Notes under the pieces: model-generated
The model's input: the letters and a program-made list of their open reading frames with translations, nothing else
Databases searched by the model: none
What the model was told of the DNA's origin: nothing
Position numbers and translations under genes: made by a program
From: Rhodobacterales bacterium RIFCSPHIGHO2_02_FULL_62_130
GTDB taxonomy: Bacteria; Pseudomonadota; Alphaproteobacteria; Rhodobacterales; Rhodobacteraceae
Direction of reading: 5' to 3'
DNA: 64,000 bases
NCBI GenBank assembly: GCA_001828855.1
Contig: MHZT01000034.1
Span: 310,001 to 374,000, forward strand
Shown here: piece after piece, positions 49,404 through 58,840 of the stretch
How the letters are laid out: each line of letters begins with the position of its first letter
How positions within the stretch are numbered: the stretch's first letter is position 1

Positions 49404-50864
49404 ATGTCGGTTTCCCTGCTGCTTCTTGCTATTGCCCTGCTGGCCCTGATCGGTTTCGGTCTTGCGCGCCGCCGGGCTTTGTCCTCTGCCGGGGGCAACC
49501 CGCGCGAATTGCACTCGCTGCCCGGTTATTATGGCTGGCATGGGGCGCTGATGACGGCTTTGCCCGCGCTGGCCGGATTGTTGATCTGGCTGCTGGTGCA
49601 GCCCGTCCTGATCGAGCGCAGCGTTTCCGCGCATTTTCCCGCCGATATGATTGCCGCCGACAGCTCGCTTGCCTTGACCATGGCCGATGTGCGGCGCGTG
49701 GCAGGCGGGATCGATGTGGCACTGACCGCAGGCGCAATGAAGACCGATGATGCGGGCCGCATCACCACCGATCTGGCGCAGGTGCGCGACACGCTCAAGG
49801 CCGTAGGGGTTGCCCTCGGGTCTGACGTGACGACCGAAGTGCTGGCCGCCGCGCAGGATTACCGCCGCTTGGCCGCGCTTGGTGCCACCGGACGCGCGCT
49901 TCTGGTGCTGGTGCTGGCGATTGCAGGCATGGCGCTTGCCATCCGCGCCACCGACAAGGACTTCCGCGCCCGTAACCGTGTCGAGCAAGTCACCTTGGGC
50001 GCGCTGATGCTGTCCTCGTCTATCGCCATCCTGACCACCTTGGGCATCATCGCCTCGATGCTGACCGAGACCTTCCATTTCTTCGAAGCCTATCCGATCG
50101 CGGATTTCTTCTTTGGCCTCACATGGTCGCCAAACTTCAAGGGTGACTCGCAACTGGGCATTCTGCCGCTGATCTGGGGAACGCTGTATATCAGCCTTGT
50201 CTCGATGCTGGTGGCGGTTCCTTTGGGCCTGTTTGCCGCGATCTATCTGGCCGAATACGCCTCGGCCCGCGCCCGCGCCTGGATCAAGCCGCTGATCGAG
50301 TTGATCGCGGGCATCCCGACCGTTGTGTTCGGCCTGTTCGCCCTTGTCACCGTCGGCCCGTTCCTGCGCGATTACATCGCCTCGCCGATGGGCTGGGGGG
50401 ATAGCGGATCGTCGGTGATGACCGCCGGCCTTGTGATCGGTATCCTGAACATTCCCTTCATTTCGTCGCTGTCCGACGACATCATCAACGCCGTGCCGCA
50501 ATCGTTGCGCGATGGCTCGCTGGCAATCGGCGCGACCAAATCCGAAACCGTGCGTCAGGTTGTGCTTCCGGCGGCATTGCCGGGCATCATGGGCGCGGTG
50601 TTGATGGCCGCAAGCCGTGCCATCGGCGAGACGATGATCGTCTCGATGGGGGCTGGGGCCGCCGCGCGGCTTGATCTGAACCCGTTCGAAGCGATGACCA
50701 CCATAACGGTGAAAATCGTCAGCCAGTTGACCGGAGACACCGATTTCGGATCGCCTGAAACACTGGTCGCCTTTGCCCTTGGCATGACGCTGTTCGTCAT
50801 CACCCTTGGCCTGAATATCCTAGCCCTCGCCATCGTGCGTAAATACCGCGAGCAATACGAATGA
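49404..50864 (+). CDS. pstC: Phosphate ABC transporter permease PstC
   Basis: A 486-residue inner-membrane permease, longer than the 320-residue E. coli protein. Two extra N-terminal helices (about 1-20 and 48-68) and a periplasmic domain of about 90 residues precede the six-helix permease core. The core has the EAA-like loop DDIINAVPQSLRDGSLAIGATKSETVRQVVLPAALPGI (in pieces: PQSLRDGSLAIGATKSE, LPAALPGIMG). The long form is normal in alphaproteobacteria. It overlaps pstA by four bases. Confidence 0.94.
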   Translation: MSVSLLLLAIALLALIGFGLARRRALSSAGGNPRELHSLPGYYGWHGALMTALPALAGLLIWLLVQPVLIERSVSAHFPADMIAADSSLALTMADVRRVAGGIDVALTAGAMKTDDAGRITTDLAQVRDTLKAVGVALGSDVTTEVLAAAQDYRRLAALGATGRALLVLVLAIAGMALAIRATDKDFRARNRVEQVTLGALMLSSSIAILTTLGIIASMLTETFHFFEAYPIADFFFGLTWSPNFKGDSQLGILPLIWGTLYISLVSMLVAVPLGLFAAIYLAEYASARARAWIKPLIELIAGIPTVVFGLFALVTVGPFLRDYIASPMGWGDSGSSVMTAGLVIGILNIPFISSLSDDIINAVPQSLRDGSLAIGATKSETVRQVVLPAALPGIMGAVLMAASRAIGETMIVSMGAGAAARLDLNPFEAMTTITVKIVSQLTGDTDFGSPETLVAFALGMTLFVITLGLNILALAIVRKYREQYE

Positions 50865-52189
50865 CCGATACCCCCAAATCCGGCTCGATCTTTACGCAGA
50901 CCGGGCTGATGGCCAAACGCAACGCTTCGGAAAAGCGCTTTCGCTTTTACGGGCTGGTGGCGGTGGTGGCATCGCTGATGATGCTTGCCTTCATCCTGTT
51001 CACCATCTTTTCGGCGGGGCTGTCGTCGTTCCGGCAGACCACCGTGACTTTTTCACTGGAACTGACCGAAGCAAAGCTTGACCCCAAGGGCGGGCGTGAT
51101 CCGGCAAAACTGGCCAAGGTCACCACGGTTGGCTATAACAAGCTGATCGGCACAGGCTTTGCCGCCGCGATCAAGGAACACGGCATCGAGATCGAAGGCC
51201 TGACCGACAAAGACGCCGCCGGTTTCCTGTCGGACGAGGCCGCCGCAAACCTGCGCGACCGCGTGCTGGCCGACCCCACGCTGATCGGCCAAACGGTTGA
51301 AATCAACGCGCTGGTGATGGGCCGCATTGACGGCTTCATGAAGGGGCGGGTGACGGCAGAATCCGCCGCCAACGATTCCAACATCTCGGCCGAGCAACTC
51401 GCGCTGGCCAAGGCGCTGGACGACAAGGGCCTGCTGCATCTTTCGTTCAACCCCGCCTTCATCACCGGCACCGATGCATCCGACACCCGCCCCGAAGCGG
51501 CCGGTCTGGGCGTGGCCATCCTTGGTTCGGCCTATATGATGCTGCTGGTGATCGTGCTGGCGCTGCCCGTCGGCGTCGCGGCCTCAATCTACCTTGAGGA
51601 ATTTGCGCCGAAGAACAAGCTGACCGATCTGATCGAGGTTAATATCTCGAACTTGGCTGCAGTGCCGTCGATTGTCTTCGGTATCCTTGGCCTTGCGATC
51701 TTCATCAACTTTGCCGGACTGCCGCAATCTTCGTCGCTGGTCGGCGCGTTGGTGCTGTCGCTGATGACGCTGCCGACCATCATCATTGCCACCCGTGCCA
51801 GCCTCAAGGCCGTGCCGCCTTCGATCCGCGATGCGGCGCTGGGGGTGGGGGCATCCAAGATGCAGACCACCTTCCACCACGTCCTGCCGCTGGCGATCCC
51901 AGGCATCCTGACCGGCGCTATCATCGGCCTTGCGCGGGCGCTTGGTGAAACCGCGCCGCTGCTGCTGATCGGCATGGTGGCCTTTGTGCGCGAATACCCC
52001 GGCGCACCTCCGGCTGGCTTTTCCGACCCTGCCTCGGCGCTGCCGGTGCAGATCTACCAATGGACCCAGCGGTCCGACCCGGCCTTTGTCGAGCGTGCCT
52101 CGGGCGCGATCATCGTTCTGCTGGTGTTCCTGCTGGTGATGAACACAACCGCAATCCTACTGCGCCGCCGTTTTGAGCGGCGCTGGTAA
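50861..52189 (+). CDS. pstA: Phosphate ABC transporter permease PstA
   Basis: A 442-residue permease. The first membrane helix (about 32-54) is followed by a periplasmic DUF3333-type domain of about 150 residues ([18 protein letters not shown] to [11 protein letters not shown]), found in alphaproteobacterial PstA, then the permease core with the coupling loop [18 protein letters not shown] and [11 protein letters not shown]. It pairs with PstC to form the channel. The pstB start overlaps its stop codon (TAATG). Confidence 0.94.
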   Translation: MTDTPKSGSIFTQTGLMAKRNASEKRFRFYGLVAVVASLMMLAFILFTIFSAGLSSFRQTTVTFSLELTEAKLDPKGGRDPAKLAKVTTVGYNKLIGTGFAAAIKEHGIEIEGLTDKDAAGFLSDEAAANLRDRVLADPTLIGQTVEINALVMGRIDGFMKGRVTAESAANDSNISAEQLALAKALDDKGLLHLSFNPAFITGTDASDTRPEAAGLGVAILGSAYMMLLVIVLALPVGVAASIYLEEFAPKNKLTDLIEVNISNLAAVPSIVFGILGLAIFINFAGLPQSSSLVGALVLSLMTLPTIIIATRASLKAVPPSIRDAALGVGASKMQTTFHHVLPLAIPGILTGAIIGLARALGETAPLLLIGMVAFVREYPGAPPAGFSDPASALPVQIYQWTQRSDPAFVERASGAIIVLLVFLLVMNTTAILLRRRFERRW

Positions 52190-52200
52190 TGGGGACGCAC

Positions 52201-52998
52201 ATGAATGACATGCGAATAGTGGAGAGGCTCGTGGAGACTCAAGGCAACAAGATCTCGGCCCGCGCGGTGCAGGTGCATTATGGCACATCGCACGCGATCA
52301 AGGATGTCGATGTTGATATTCTGGACAAGACCGTGACCGCCTTTATCGGCCCCTCGGGATGCGGCAAATCAACCTTCCTGCGCTGCCTGAACCGGATGAA
52401 CGACACGATTGCCGCCTGCAAAGTGACCGGCAAGATCACGCTGGACGGGGAAGACATCTACGACGCCCGCGTCGATCCGGTGCAACTGCGTGCCAAGGTC
52501 GGCATGGTGTTCCAGAAGCCGAACCCGTTTCCGAAATCGATCTATGACAACGTGGCTTACGGCCCCAAAATCCACGGGCTGACGCGCTCCAAGGCCGAAC
52601 TCGACGAGATCGTGGAAAGCTGCCTTCGCAAAGCCGCGCTGTGGAATGAGGTCAAGGATCGCCTGACTGCTCCCGGCACCGGCCTGTCGGGCGGCCAGCA
52701 ACAGCGCCTGTGCATCGCCCGCGCGATTGCCACCTCGCCCGAAGTGCTGCTGATGGACGAACCCTGCTCGGCGCTTGACCCCATCGCCACGGCGCAGGTC
52801 GAAGAGCTGATCGACGAATTGCGCGACCAGTTTTCGGTGGTAATTGTCACCCACTCGATGCAGCAGGCCGCCCGCGTGTCGCAGCGCACCGCGTTTTTCC
52901 ACCTTGGGAACCTGGTCGAATACGGCGAAACCGGACAGATTTTCACCAATCCGCGCGATCCCCGCACGGAATCCTATATTTCCGGCCGGATCGGCTGA
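52201..52998 (+). CDS. pstB: Phosphate ABC transporter ATPase PstB
   Basis: A 265-residue ABC ATPase that powers phosphate uptake. Walker A is GPSGCGKST, the signature [16 protein letters not shown], Walker [14 protein letters not shown] and the switch His VTHSM; the Q-loop is [19 protein letters not shown]. Two starts are possible: ATG 52201, preceded by GGGGACGC and giving [10 protein letters not shown], which I prefer, or ATG 52189, which overlaps the pstA stop codon and would add four residues. Confidence 0.95.
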   Translation: MNDMRIVERLVETQGNKISARAVQVHYGTSHAIKDVDVDILDKTVTAFIGPSGCGKSTFLRCLNRMNDTIAACKVTGKITLDGEDIYDARVDPVQLRAKVGMVFQKPNPFPKSIYDNVAYGPKIHGLTRSKAELDEIVESCLRKAALWNEVKDRLTAPGTGLSGGQQQRLCIARAIATSPEVLLMDEPCSALDPIATAQVEELIDELRDQFSVVIVTHSMQQAARVSQRTAFFHLGNLVEYGETGQIFTNPRDPRTESYISGRIG

Positions 52999-53009
52999 CG
53001 GAGACAGAT

Positions 53010-53717
53010 ATGCTCAACGAACCCCATATTGCGCGCGCCTTTGACCGCGATCTTGAGGCCGTGCAGGCCATGATCATGCGGATGGGTGGCCTGGTCGAGG
53101 CGGCACTCTCCGATGCCGCAACGGCCCTTGAGACGCAGGATAACGTTCTGGCGGAAAAGGTCCGTCTGGGCGATGCCGCGATTGACGCACTGGAAGATCA
53201 GGTCAATTCCGAATGCGCCCGCGTGATTGCGCTGCGCTCGCCTACGGCAACCGACCTTCGCACCGTGCTGACCGTGATGAAAATCGCCTCCGGCCTTGAA
53301 CGCTGTGGCGACTATGCCAAGAATCTGGCCAAACGCGCGATCGTGCTGAACACCATGACCCCGATCGAAGGGGCGGCCTTTTCGATCAAGCGCATGTCGC
53401 GCCTTGTGGGCCTGTTGCTGAAAGACGCGCTGGACGCCTTCATCGCCCGCGATGCGGCTTTGGCCGAGGATGTGCGCCAGCGCGACAAGGAAGTCGATCA
53501 GCTTTACAATTCGATTTTCCGTGTCTTCCTGACCCATATGATGGAAGACCCGCGCAATATCTCGGCCTGCATGCACCTGCATTTCATCGCCAAGAACATC
53601 GAGCGTGTGGGTGACCACGCCACCGGCATTGCCGAGCAGGTGATCTATCTGGCCACCGGTGCCTTGCCCGACGAAGCACGCCCGAAGTCCGACGTGCTGT
53701 CGGAAGGTCAAATCTGA
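53010..53717 (+). CDS. phoU: Phosphate signalling regulator PhoU
   Basis: A 235-residue protein of two similar three-helix bundles (about 15-115 and 118-220) with the metal-binding motifs ERCGDYAKNLAKR and ERVGDHATGIAEQ. It links PstSCAB to PhoR, keeping PhoR in phosphatase mode when phosphate is ample. Its start is 9 bases after pstB and its stop overlaps the phoB start (TGATG). Confidence 0.96.
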   Translation: MLNEPHIARAFDRDLEAVQAMIMRMGGLVEAALSDAATALETQDNVLAEKVRLGDAAIDALEDQVNSECARVIALRSPTATDLRTVLTVMKIASGLERCGDYAKNLAKRAIVLNTMTPIEGAAFSIKRMSRLVGLLLKDALDAFIARDAALAEDVRQRDKEVDQLYNSIFRVFLTHMMEDPRNISACMHLHFIAKNIERVGDHATGIAEQVIYLATGALPDEARPKSDVLSEGQI

Positions 53718-54406
53718 TGAGCGCGGATCGTCCCCTTGTGCTACTGGTCGAAGACGAACCGGCACAGCGCGAGGTTCTGTCCTATAACCTGACGGCCGAA
53801 GGCTTCGAGGTCATGGTTGCCAGCAATGGCGACGAGGCACTTGAGGCCGTGGCGGAAACCGCGCCCGATCTGATCCTGCTGGACTGGATGATGCCGCATG
53901 TCTCGGGGATCGAGGTTTGCCGCCGCTTGAAGGCACGGCCCGAAACCCGTGGCATCCCGATCATCATGCTGTCGGCGCGGTCCGAAGAGGTGGACAAGGT
54001 GCGCGGGCTGGAAACCGGTGCGGATGATTATGTGATCAAGCCCTATTCCGTGGTCGAGTTGATGGCCCGCCTGCGCGCCCAGTTGCGCCGTGTGCGGCCC
54101 TCGACTGCGGGGATCGTGCTGGAATGGTCCGACATCCGGCTCGACCCTGAAACCCACCGCGTCTACCGTGGCGACAAGGTGCTGAAACTGGGGCCGACCG
54201 AGTTCCGCCTGCTGACCACCTTTATGGAAAAGCCGGGCCGCGTGTTTTCGCGCGAATTGCTGCTGGACCGCGTCTGGGGGCGCGACATCTACGTCGATAC
54301 CCGCACTGTCGATGTCCATATCGGCCGCTTGCGCAAATCGCTTTGCGCCTTTGGCGGTGAAGACGTGCTGCGCACCGTGCGCGGCGCGGGCTACGCGCTT
54401 GGGTAA
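53717..54406 (+). CDS. phoB: Phosphate regulon response regulator PhoB
   Basis: A 229-residue OmpR-type regulator: receiver domain with phospho-acceptor Asp56 (LILLDWMMP), acidic pocket VEDEP and IKPYS, then a winged helix (about 130-228; LGPTEFRLLTTFMEKPGRVFSRELLLDRVWG in pieces, VDVHIGRLRKSL). It activates the pho regulon by binding Pho boxes such as those before pstS. Last gene of the cluster. Confidence 0.97.
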   Translation: MSADRPLVLLVEDEPAQREVLSYNLTAEGFEVMVASNGDEALEAVAETAPDLILLDWMMPHVSGIEVCRRLKARPETRGIPIIMLSARSEEVDKVRGLETGADDYVIKPYSVVELMARLRAQLRRVRPSTAGIVLEWSDIRLDPETHRVYRGDKVLKLGPTEFRLLTTFMEKPGRVFSRELLLDRVWGRDIYVDTRTVDVHIGRLRKSLCAFGGEDVLRTVRGAGYALG

Positions 54407-54416
54407 GACGTGCTCG

Positions 54417-54441
54417 GAAAAGGGTCCGGTGGGCCCTTTTC
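54417..54441 (+). terminator. Terminator of the pho cluster
   Basis: GAAAAGGG/CCCTTTTC extended by TCC/GGG gives an 11-bp stem with loop GGT, 11 bases after phoB. A second short hairpin (CCCCGCG/CGCGGGG) follows at about 54450-54467. Confidence 0.85.
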
Positions 54442-54485
54442 AGCGTCGAACGCCCCGCGCGTCGCGGGGCTGGGAATTGCGTCCG

Positions 54486-54568
54486 TTCATCTTGGTCTAA
54501 ATACTCCCGCCGGAGGCTCCCTGCATTTGCGTCAGAGCCTCCGGCGGGGATATTTAAGAACAGATGAA
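54486..54568. repeat. Inverted pair of box elements between phoB and nucleoside hydrolase genes
   Basis: A minus copy (54486-54517) and a plus copy (54537-54568) of the box form an inverted repeat whose arms extend over about 34 bases. Divergence between the arms is limited to the inner part of the box (TTGGTCTAAAT against ATTTAAGAACAG). It ends three bases before the stop codon of the nucleoside hydrolase gene. Confidence 0.85.
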
Positions 54569-54571
54569 TGG

Positions 54572-55519
54572 TTAGAGCCGTGCCAGTCGTTCGGTGAGCA
54601 GGTCGAAAAAGCCGTCGGCATCGACTGAGCCTATGAACAGCGCATTGGCGGGGCGGTTGGTGACGCCCCACCAGTCCGCGACGGTCATGCCAAGGGTCAG
54701 GTCTGACTGGGTTTCGATTTCCACGTTGATATGGCGGCCTTTGAACAGATCGGGGCGGATCAGGTAGGCGATCACGGTCGGGTCATGCAGCGGGCCACCG
54801 TCGCTGCCGTATTTCTCCATATCGAAGCGTTCAAAGAAATCCGCCCATTCTGCGGCGACGCGACCGACTTCGGTGTTCAACCCGCGAAAGGCTTCAACGC
54901 GGGCGCGGGTGGTCAGCACCTTGTGGGTGACATCCAGCGGCATCACCACCAGCGGCACGCCGGATTTGAACACGATTTCAGCGGCTTCGGGATCGACGTA
55001 GATGTTGAATTCGGCGGCGGGGGTGATGTTGCCGACCTCGAAATAGGCGCCGCCCATCAGCACGATCTGCTGCACGCGGCCCACCACATCGGGGGCTTGC
55101 AGGAAGGCTTGCGCGATATTGGTCAGGGGACCAAGCGGGCAGAGCGTGACGGTGTGGGCAGGCTCGCGCCGCAGGGTTTCGATGATGAACTCGACGCCGT
55201 GCTGGGTTTGCAGGGGCATGGTCGGCGCTGGCAGGTCGGGGCCGTCGAGGCCGGTTTTGCCGTGGACATGTTCTGCTGTGACCAACTTGCGTTTCAGCGG
55301 GCGGTCGCAACCGGCGAAAATCTTGGTTGCCGTCTTGCCAGACAGTTCCACAATCTTGCGGCTGTTCAGTTCCGTCAGCGGCAGCGGCACGTTTCCGGCC
55401 ACGGCGACCACGCCAAGCACGTCAAGGTCCTCGGGCGAGGCGAGGGCCAGCAGGATCGCAAAGGCGTCGTCCTGTCCGGGGTCGGTGTCGATGATGATCT
55501 TGCGCGGGCTGTGGGTCAT
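54572..55519 (-). CDS. Nucleoside hydrolase (IunH family)
   Basis: A 315-residue enzyme that hydrolyses the N-glycosidic bond of ribonucleosides. The calcium-binding motif is IIIDTDPGQDDAFA (Asp11, Asp15, Asp18 region), the substrate side chains lie in FNIYVDPEAAEIVF, and the catalytic His region is GPLHDPTVIAYL near residue 240. The group prefers pyrimidine or inosine/uridine nucleosides; the exact substrate cannot be read. It has no transporter next to it and is separated from the iron-type binding protein gene by 95 bases. Confidence 0.94.
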   Translation of the reverse strand: MTHSPRKIIIDTDPGQDDAFAILLALASPEDLDVLGVVAVAGNVPLPLTELNSRKIVELSGKTATKIFAGCDRPLKRKLVTAEHVHGKTGLDGPDLPAPTMPLQTQHGVEFIIETLRREPAHTVTLCPLGPLTNIAQAFLQAPDVVGRVQQIVLMGGAYFEVGNITPAAEFNIYVDPEAAEIVFKSGVPLVVMPLDVTHKVLTTRARVEAFRGLNTEVGRVAAEWADFFERFDMEKYGSDGGPLHDPTVIAYLIRPDLFKGRHINVEIETQSDLTLGMTVADWWGVTNRPANALFIGSVDADGFFDLLTERLARL

Positions 55520-55614
55520 GGGGTGGCTCCTGTTGCCCGCCCAAGAAACGACAGCCCGCGCGATTTGTCCATCCGGTCAAACGTGAAGATTTGGCCGGTC
55601 AAACGCAGATCAGA

Positions 55615-56619
55615 TCAGCCGTCGAAATCGACTTCCTCGATCAGTTTCAGCGCGGCCGGACGTTGGGCGGCCACATCCGCCAGCGGCAGGCTGTCGGCCG
55701 TGAACGCACCCCAGCTTTTCACCAGTTCCGAACGTTCGACGCCAGCCTTCACGGGGAATTCGTGGTTGGTCTCGGCATAGATTTTCTGGGCGGCGTCCGT
55801 TGACAGCCATTCCATCAGTTTCAGCGCGGCGTCATGGTTCGGGGCGGCCTTGGTCATGGCGATGCCCGAGACGTTCATATGCGTGCCGCTGTTTTCGAAC
55901 TGCGGGAACACGATCCGCACCGAGTTTGCCCATTCGGTCTGCTCGGGGTCAGCCAGCATCTGCCCCATGTAATAGGTGTTGCCCACCGCGATGTCGCACT
56001 CGCCTGCCCAGATCGCCTTGACCTGATCACGGTCGCCGCCGTCGGGTTTGCGCGCAAGGTTGGCCTTCACGCCTTCCAACCAAGCCTTTGTATAGTCCGC
56101 GTCATGGTGCGCCAGCACGGCTGCTGTCAGCGCCACGTTATAGTCATTGGTGCCGGAACGGGTGCAGATGCGGCCCTTCCACTTGTCCGAGGCAAGGTCT
56201 TCGTAGGTGGTCACCTCACCATCCTTCACGCGGTCCTTGCTGGCATAGACGATCCGGGCGCGGGTGGTCAGGCCGAACCACTGGTTGCCCGGATCGCGGT
56301 ATTCGGCGGGAATATTGGCGTTCAGGATGTCGGATTGAACGGGTTGGGTCACGCCTGCGTCCACCACCTGCATCAGGCGGGCCACATCGACCGTCAGCAC
56401 CAGATCGGCGGGCGAACGATCACCCTCGGCCACCAGACGCTCGGCCATGCCCTTGTCAACGAAGGCCACGTTCACCGCGATACCGGTTTCGGCGGTAAAG
56501 GCATCCAGCAGCGGCTGGATCAGTTCGGGCTGGCGGTGCGAGTAGATGTTCACCTCATCGGCGAAGGCGGGCAGGGCGGTCGAGGCCATGGCAAGGGCGA
56601 TCAGGGAAAGGCGTGTCAT
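55615..56619 (-). CDS. Iron(III)-type ABC transporter substrate-binding protein
   Basis: A 334-residue periplasmic binding protein of the FbpA/FutA class. A signal peptide (MTRLSLIALAMASTALPAFA) precedes EVNIYSHRQPELIQPLLDAF. Candidate iron ligands are His in YSHRQ, Tyr in the TTRARIVYAS region, and the adjacent tyrosines of VGNTYYMGQML, typical for ferric-ion binding. The permease and ATPase genes are not adjacent. ATG 56619 follows AGGACTCAACAG. The promoter lies under a perfect 16-bp inverted repeat, which suggests tight, probably iron-dependent control. Confidence 0.92.
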   Translation of the reverse strand: MTRLSLIALAMASTALPAFADEVNIYSHRQPELIQPLLDAFTAETGIAVNVAFVDKGMAERLVAEGDRSPADLVLTVDVARLMQVVDAGVTQPVQSDILNANIPAEYRDPGNQWFGLTTRARIVYASKDRVKDGEVTTYEDLASDKWKGRICTRSGTNDYNVALTAAVLAHHDADYTKAWLEGVKANLARKPDGGDRDQVKAIWAGECDIAVGNTYYMGQMLADPEQTEWANSVRIVFPQFENSGTHMNVSGIAMTKAAPNHDAALKLMEWLSTDAAQKIYAETNHEFPVKAGVERSELVKSWGAFTADSLPLADVAAQRPAALKLIEEVDFDG

Positions 56620-56652
56620 CTGTTGAGTCCTTTTGTCGGAAATCTTGCGGCT

Positions 56653-56698
56653 GTTAAACATGAGTCTTTTAGTCAGGTCAATACCTGACTAAAAGACT
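56653..56698 (-). promoter_or_regulatory. Promoter with 16-bp perfect inverted repeat
   Basis: Arms AGTCTTTTAGTCAGGT (56663-56678) and ACCTGACTAAAAGACT (56683-56698) are exact complements around CAAT. On the minus strand TTGACC (56681-56676) in its centre and TTTAAC (56658-56653) make a promoter with a 17-base spacer. An operator covering the -35 is the simplest reading; the regulator is not identified, though an iron-responsive repressor of Rhodobacterales is plausible. Confidence 0.7.
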
Positions 56699-56719
56699 TT
56701 GGAAAATTTCCACACGGTC

Positions 56720-57559
56720 TCAGCCCTTCAAAACCGCCTTCTCCTCGGCCTTGGCGCGGTTCCACAGCGCGTCCATTTCCTCAAGATCGCTTTGGTCGGG
56801 GGTTTTACCGTCCTCTGCCAGCCAGTCCTCGATCCGGCCAAATCGGCGGGTGAATTTGGCGTTGGCGCTTCGCAGGGCGGCTTCGGGATCAACCTTCAGG
56901 TGCCGCGCAAGGTTGGCCATGACGAACATCAGATCGCCGAATTCCTCGACCACCTCGGCTTCGGTCAGGGCTTCACGGGCTTCGACAAGTTCGGCGGCTT
57001 CTTCGGCGATCTTGGCCACCACCTCATCCGTCGAAGGCCAGTCGAACCCCATACGGGCGGCGCGCTTTTGCAGCTTTACCGCGCGGGTCAGGGCGGGCAG
57101 GCCAAGCGCCACCCCGTCCAGCACCCGTGCTGGCCCGCGCTCTGCCGCCTTGATCTTTTCCCAGTCGGCGGTCTGCTGTTCGGCGGATTTGTCACGGCTG
57201 TCGGTGCCGAACACATGCGGATGCCGCGCAACCATCTTGTCGGAAATCGCCCGCACCACGGCGTCAAAGCCGAAAAGCCCCGCCTCTTCGGCCATTTGCG
57301 CGTGATAGACCACCTGCAACAGCAGATCGCCCAGTTCGGATGGCAACTCGTCCCAAGCCTTGCGCGCGATGGCATCGGCCACCTCATGCGCCTCTTCGAT
57401 CGTGTAGGGCACGATGCTGGCAAAGTCCTGCTCGATGTCCCACGGGCAGCCCGTCTGCCGGTCCCGCAGCCGCCGCATGATCTCGCGCAACCGGTCGATC
57501 CCGCCATCAGGGTCACGCACAAGTTGATCGGAGGCGGCGTCAGAATGGGGCAGGGGCAT
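56720..57559 (-). CDS. mazG: Nucleoside triphosphate pyrophosphohydrolase MazG
   Basis: A 279-residue, two-domain MazG. Each half has the all-alpha NTP-PPase pattern; in the first, RQTGCPWDIEQDF, YTIEEAHEVADAI and ELGDLLLQVVYHAQ, in the second, KIAEEAAELVEA and EEFGDLMFVMANLARH. It hydrolyses NTPs to NMP and pyrophosphate and protects against damaged nucleotides. ATG 57559 has AAGGGAACGG upstream; an in-frame ATG five codons earlier lacks a ribosome site. Confidence 0.95.
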   Translation of the reverse strand: MPLPHSDAASDQLVRDPDGGIDRLREIMRRLRDRQTGCPWDIEQDFASIVPYTIEEAHEVADAIARKAWDELPSELGDLLLQVVYHAQMAEEAGLFGFDAVVRAISDKMVARHPHVFGTDSRDKSAEQQTADWEKIKAAERGPARVLDGVALGLPALTRAVKLQKRAARMGFDWPSTDEVVAKIAEEAAELVEAREALTEAEVVEEFGDLMFVMANLARHLKVDPEAALRSANAKFTRRFGRIEDWLAEDGKTPDQSDLEEMDALWNRAKAEEKAVLKG

Positions 57560-57613
57560 TGCCGTTCCCTTCAAGATAAGATTTGATCAAAGGCAAGCAG
57601 TCAGGAGACTCCC

Positions 57614-58777
57614 ATGCCCGTTCTCAACCGTATCGCCGCTTATGCCGAAGAAATGAAGGGCTGGCGCCAGCATTTGCACGCGAATCCGGAACTCGCCTTC
57701 GAATGTCATAACACCGCCGCCTTCATCGCCGACCGCCTGCGCGAGATCGGCGTGGACGAGATTCACACCGGCATCGCCAAGACCGGTATCGTCGCGATCA
57801 TCAACGGCAGCGCCGAAGGCCCGACCATCGGCCTGCGCGCCGATATGGACGCGCTGCCGATCGAGGAAATCACCGGCAAGGACTATGCCTCGACCATCCC
57901 CGGCAAGATGCATGCCTGCGGCCATGACGGCCATGTGACCATGCTGCTGGGGGCCGCGAAATATCTGGCCGAGACGCGGCGCTTTGCGGGGCGGGTGGCG
58001 CTGCTGTTCCAACCTGCCGAGGAGGACGGCGGCGGCGGTCAGGTCATGGTGCAGGAAGGCGTCATGGACCGTTTTGACATCAAACAGGTTTACGGTATCC
58101 ACAACGCGCCCAACATCCCCTTCGGCCATTTCCAGACCACGCCGGGGGCGCTGATGGCCTCGGTCGATACGGCCTTTGTCTATATCACCGGCAAGGGCGG
58201 CCATGGCGCCACGCCGCATGATTGCGTCGATCCGGTGGTGGCGGTGGTCGGCATGGTGCAAGCCCTGCAGACCATCATCCCGCGCAATATCTATGCCTTG
58301 GATGAGGCGGTGCTGTCTGTCACGCAAATCCACACCGGCACGGCGTCGAACATCATCCCCGAAGAGGCGATGTTCTGCGCCACCATCCGTTGCTTCAAAC
58401 CCGACGTACGGGCGATGCTGAAAAAACGCTTCTACGAGATCGTCGAAGGCCATGCCGCCGCCTTCAACGTCACCGCGCGGATCGATTACGACTGGGGATA
58501 CCCTGCCACCATCAACCACCCCGACGAGGCCGCCTTTGCCACCGAAGTCGCCGCCGAGGTCGTTGGTCCCGATGCGGTCGACGGCAACTCCAACCGTGAA
58601 ATGGGGTCCGAGGATTTCTCCTACATGCTTGAGGCCCGCCCCGGTGCCTATCTCTTTATGGGAACCGGTCCCGGCGCGGGGTTGCACCACGCCGCCTTTG
58701 ACTTCAACGATGAGGCCGCCCCCGTGGGCGCGTCCTTCTTCGCCAGACTGGTCGAACGCGCGCAGCCTTTGCCGTAA
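57614..58777 (+). CDS. M20 family amidohydrolase (hippurate hydrolase/aminoacylase type)
   Basis: A 387-residue metal-dependent amidohydrolase of the M20D subfamily. Typical motifs: WRQHLHANPELAFE, GLRADMDALPI, MHACGHDGH (Cys102, His104), PAEEDGGGG (Glu136/137), GKGGHGATPH and the final GAGLHHAAFDFND. Such enzymes remove acyl groups from amino acids (aminoacylase, hippuricase). It diverges from mazG across 54 bases and is not obviously part of an operon. Confidence 0.93.
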   Translation: MPVLNRIAAYAEEMKGWRQHLHANPELAFECHNTAAFIADRLREIGVDEIHTGIAKTGIVAIINGSAEGPTIGLRADMDALPIEEITGKDYASTIPGKMHACGHDGHVTMLLGAAKYLAETRRFAGRVALLFQPAEEDGGGGQVMVQEGVMDRFDIKQVYGIHNAPNIPFGHFQTTPGALMASVDTAFVYITGKGGHGATPHDCVDPVVAVVGMVQALQTIIPRNIYALDEAVLSVTQIHTGTASNIIPEEAMFCATIRCFKPDVRAMLKKRFYEIVEGHAAAFNVTARIDYDWGYPATINHPDEAAFATEVAAEVVGPDAVDGNSNREMGSEDFSYMLEARPGAYLFMGTGPGAGLHHAAFDFNDEAAPVGASFFARLVERAQPLP

Positions 58778-58840
58778 TCTGCCGCAAGACAGCGCGCTGA
58801 ACCCGCGTTAGCATGGGTGGCACCTGACAGGAGTTCGCCC

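Noticed and set aside
56663-56698. The inverted repeat as terminator of mazG
   Set aside because: On the minus strand it is followed by CATGTTTAAC, not a T-run, and a promoter with its -35 in the loop region fits better; a dual role is not excluded.
56720-57559. MazG as part of a phage-defence or toxin module
   Set aside because: It is the full-length two-domain housekeeping form with no toxin, antitoxin or nuclease next to it.
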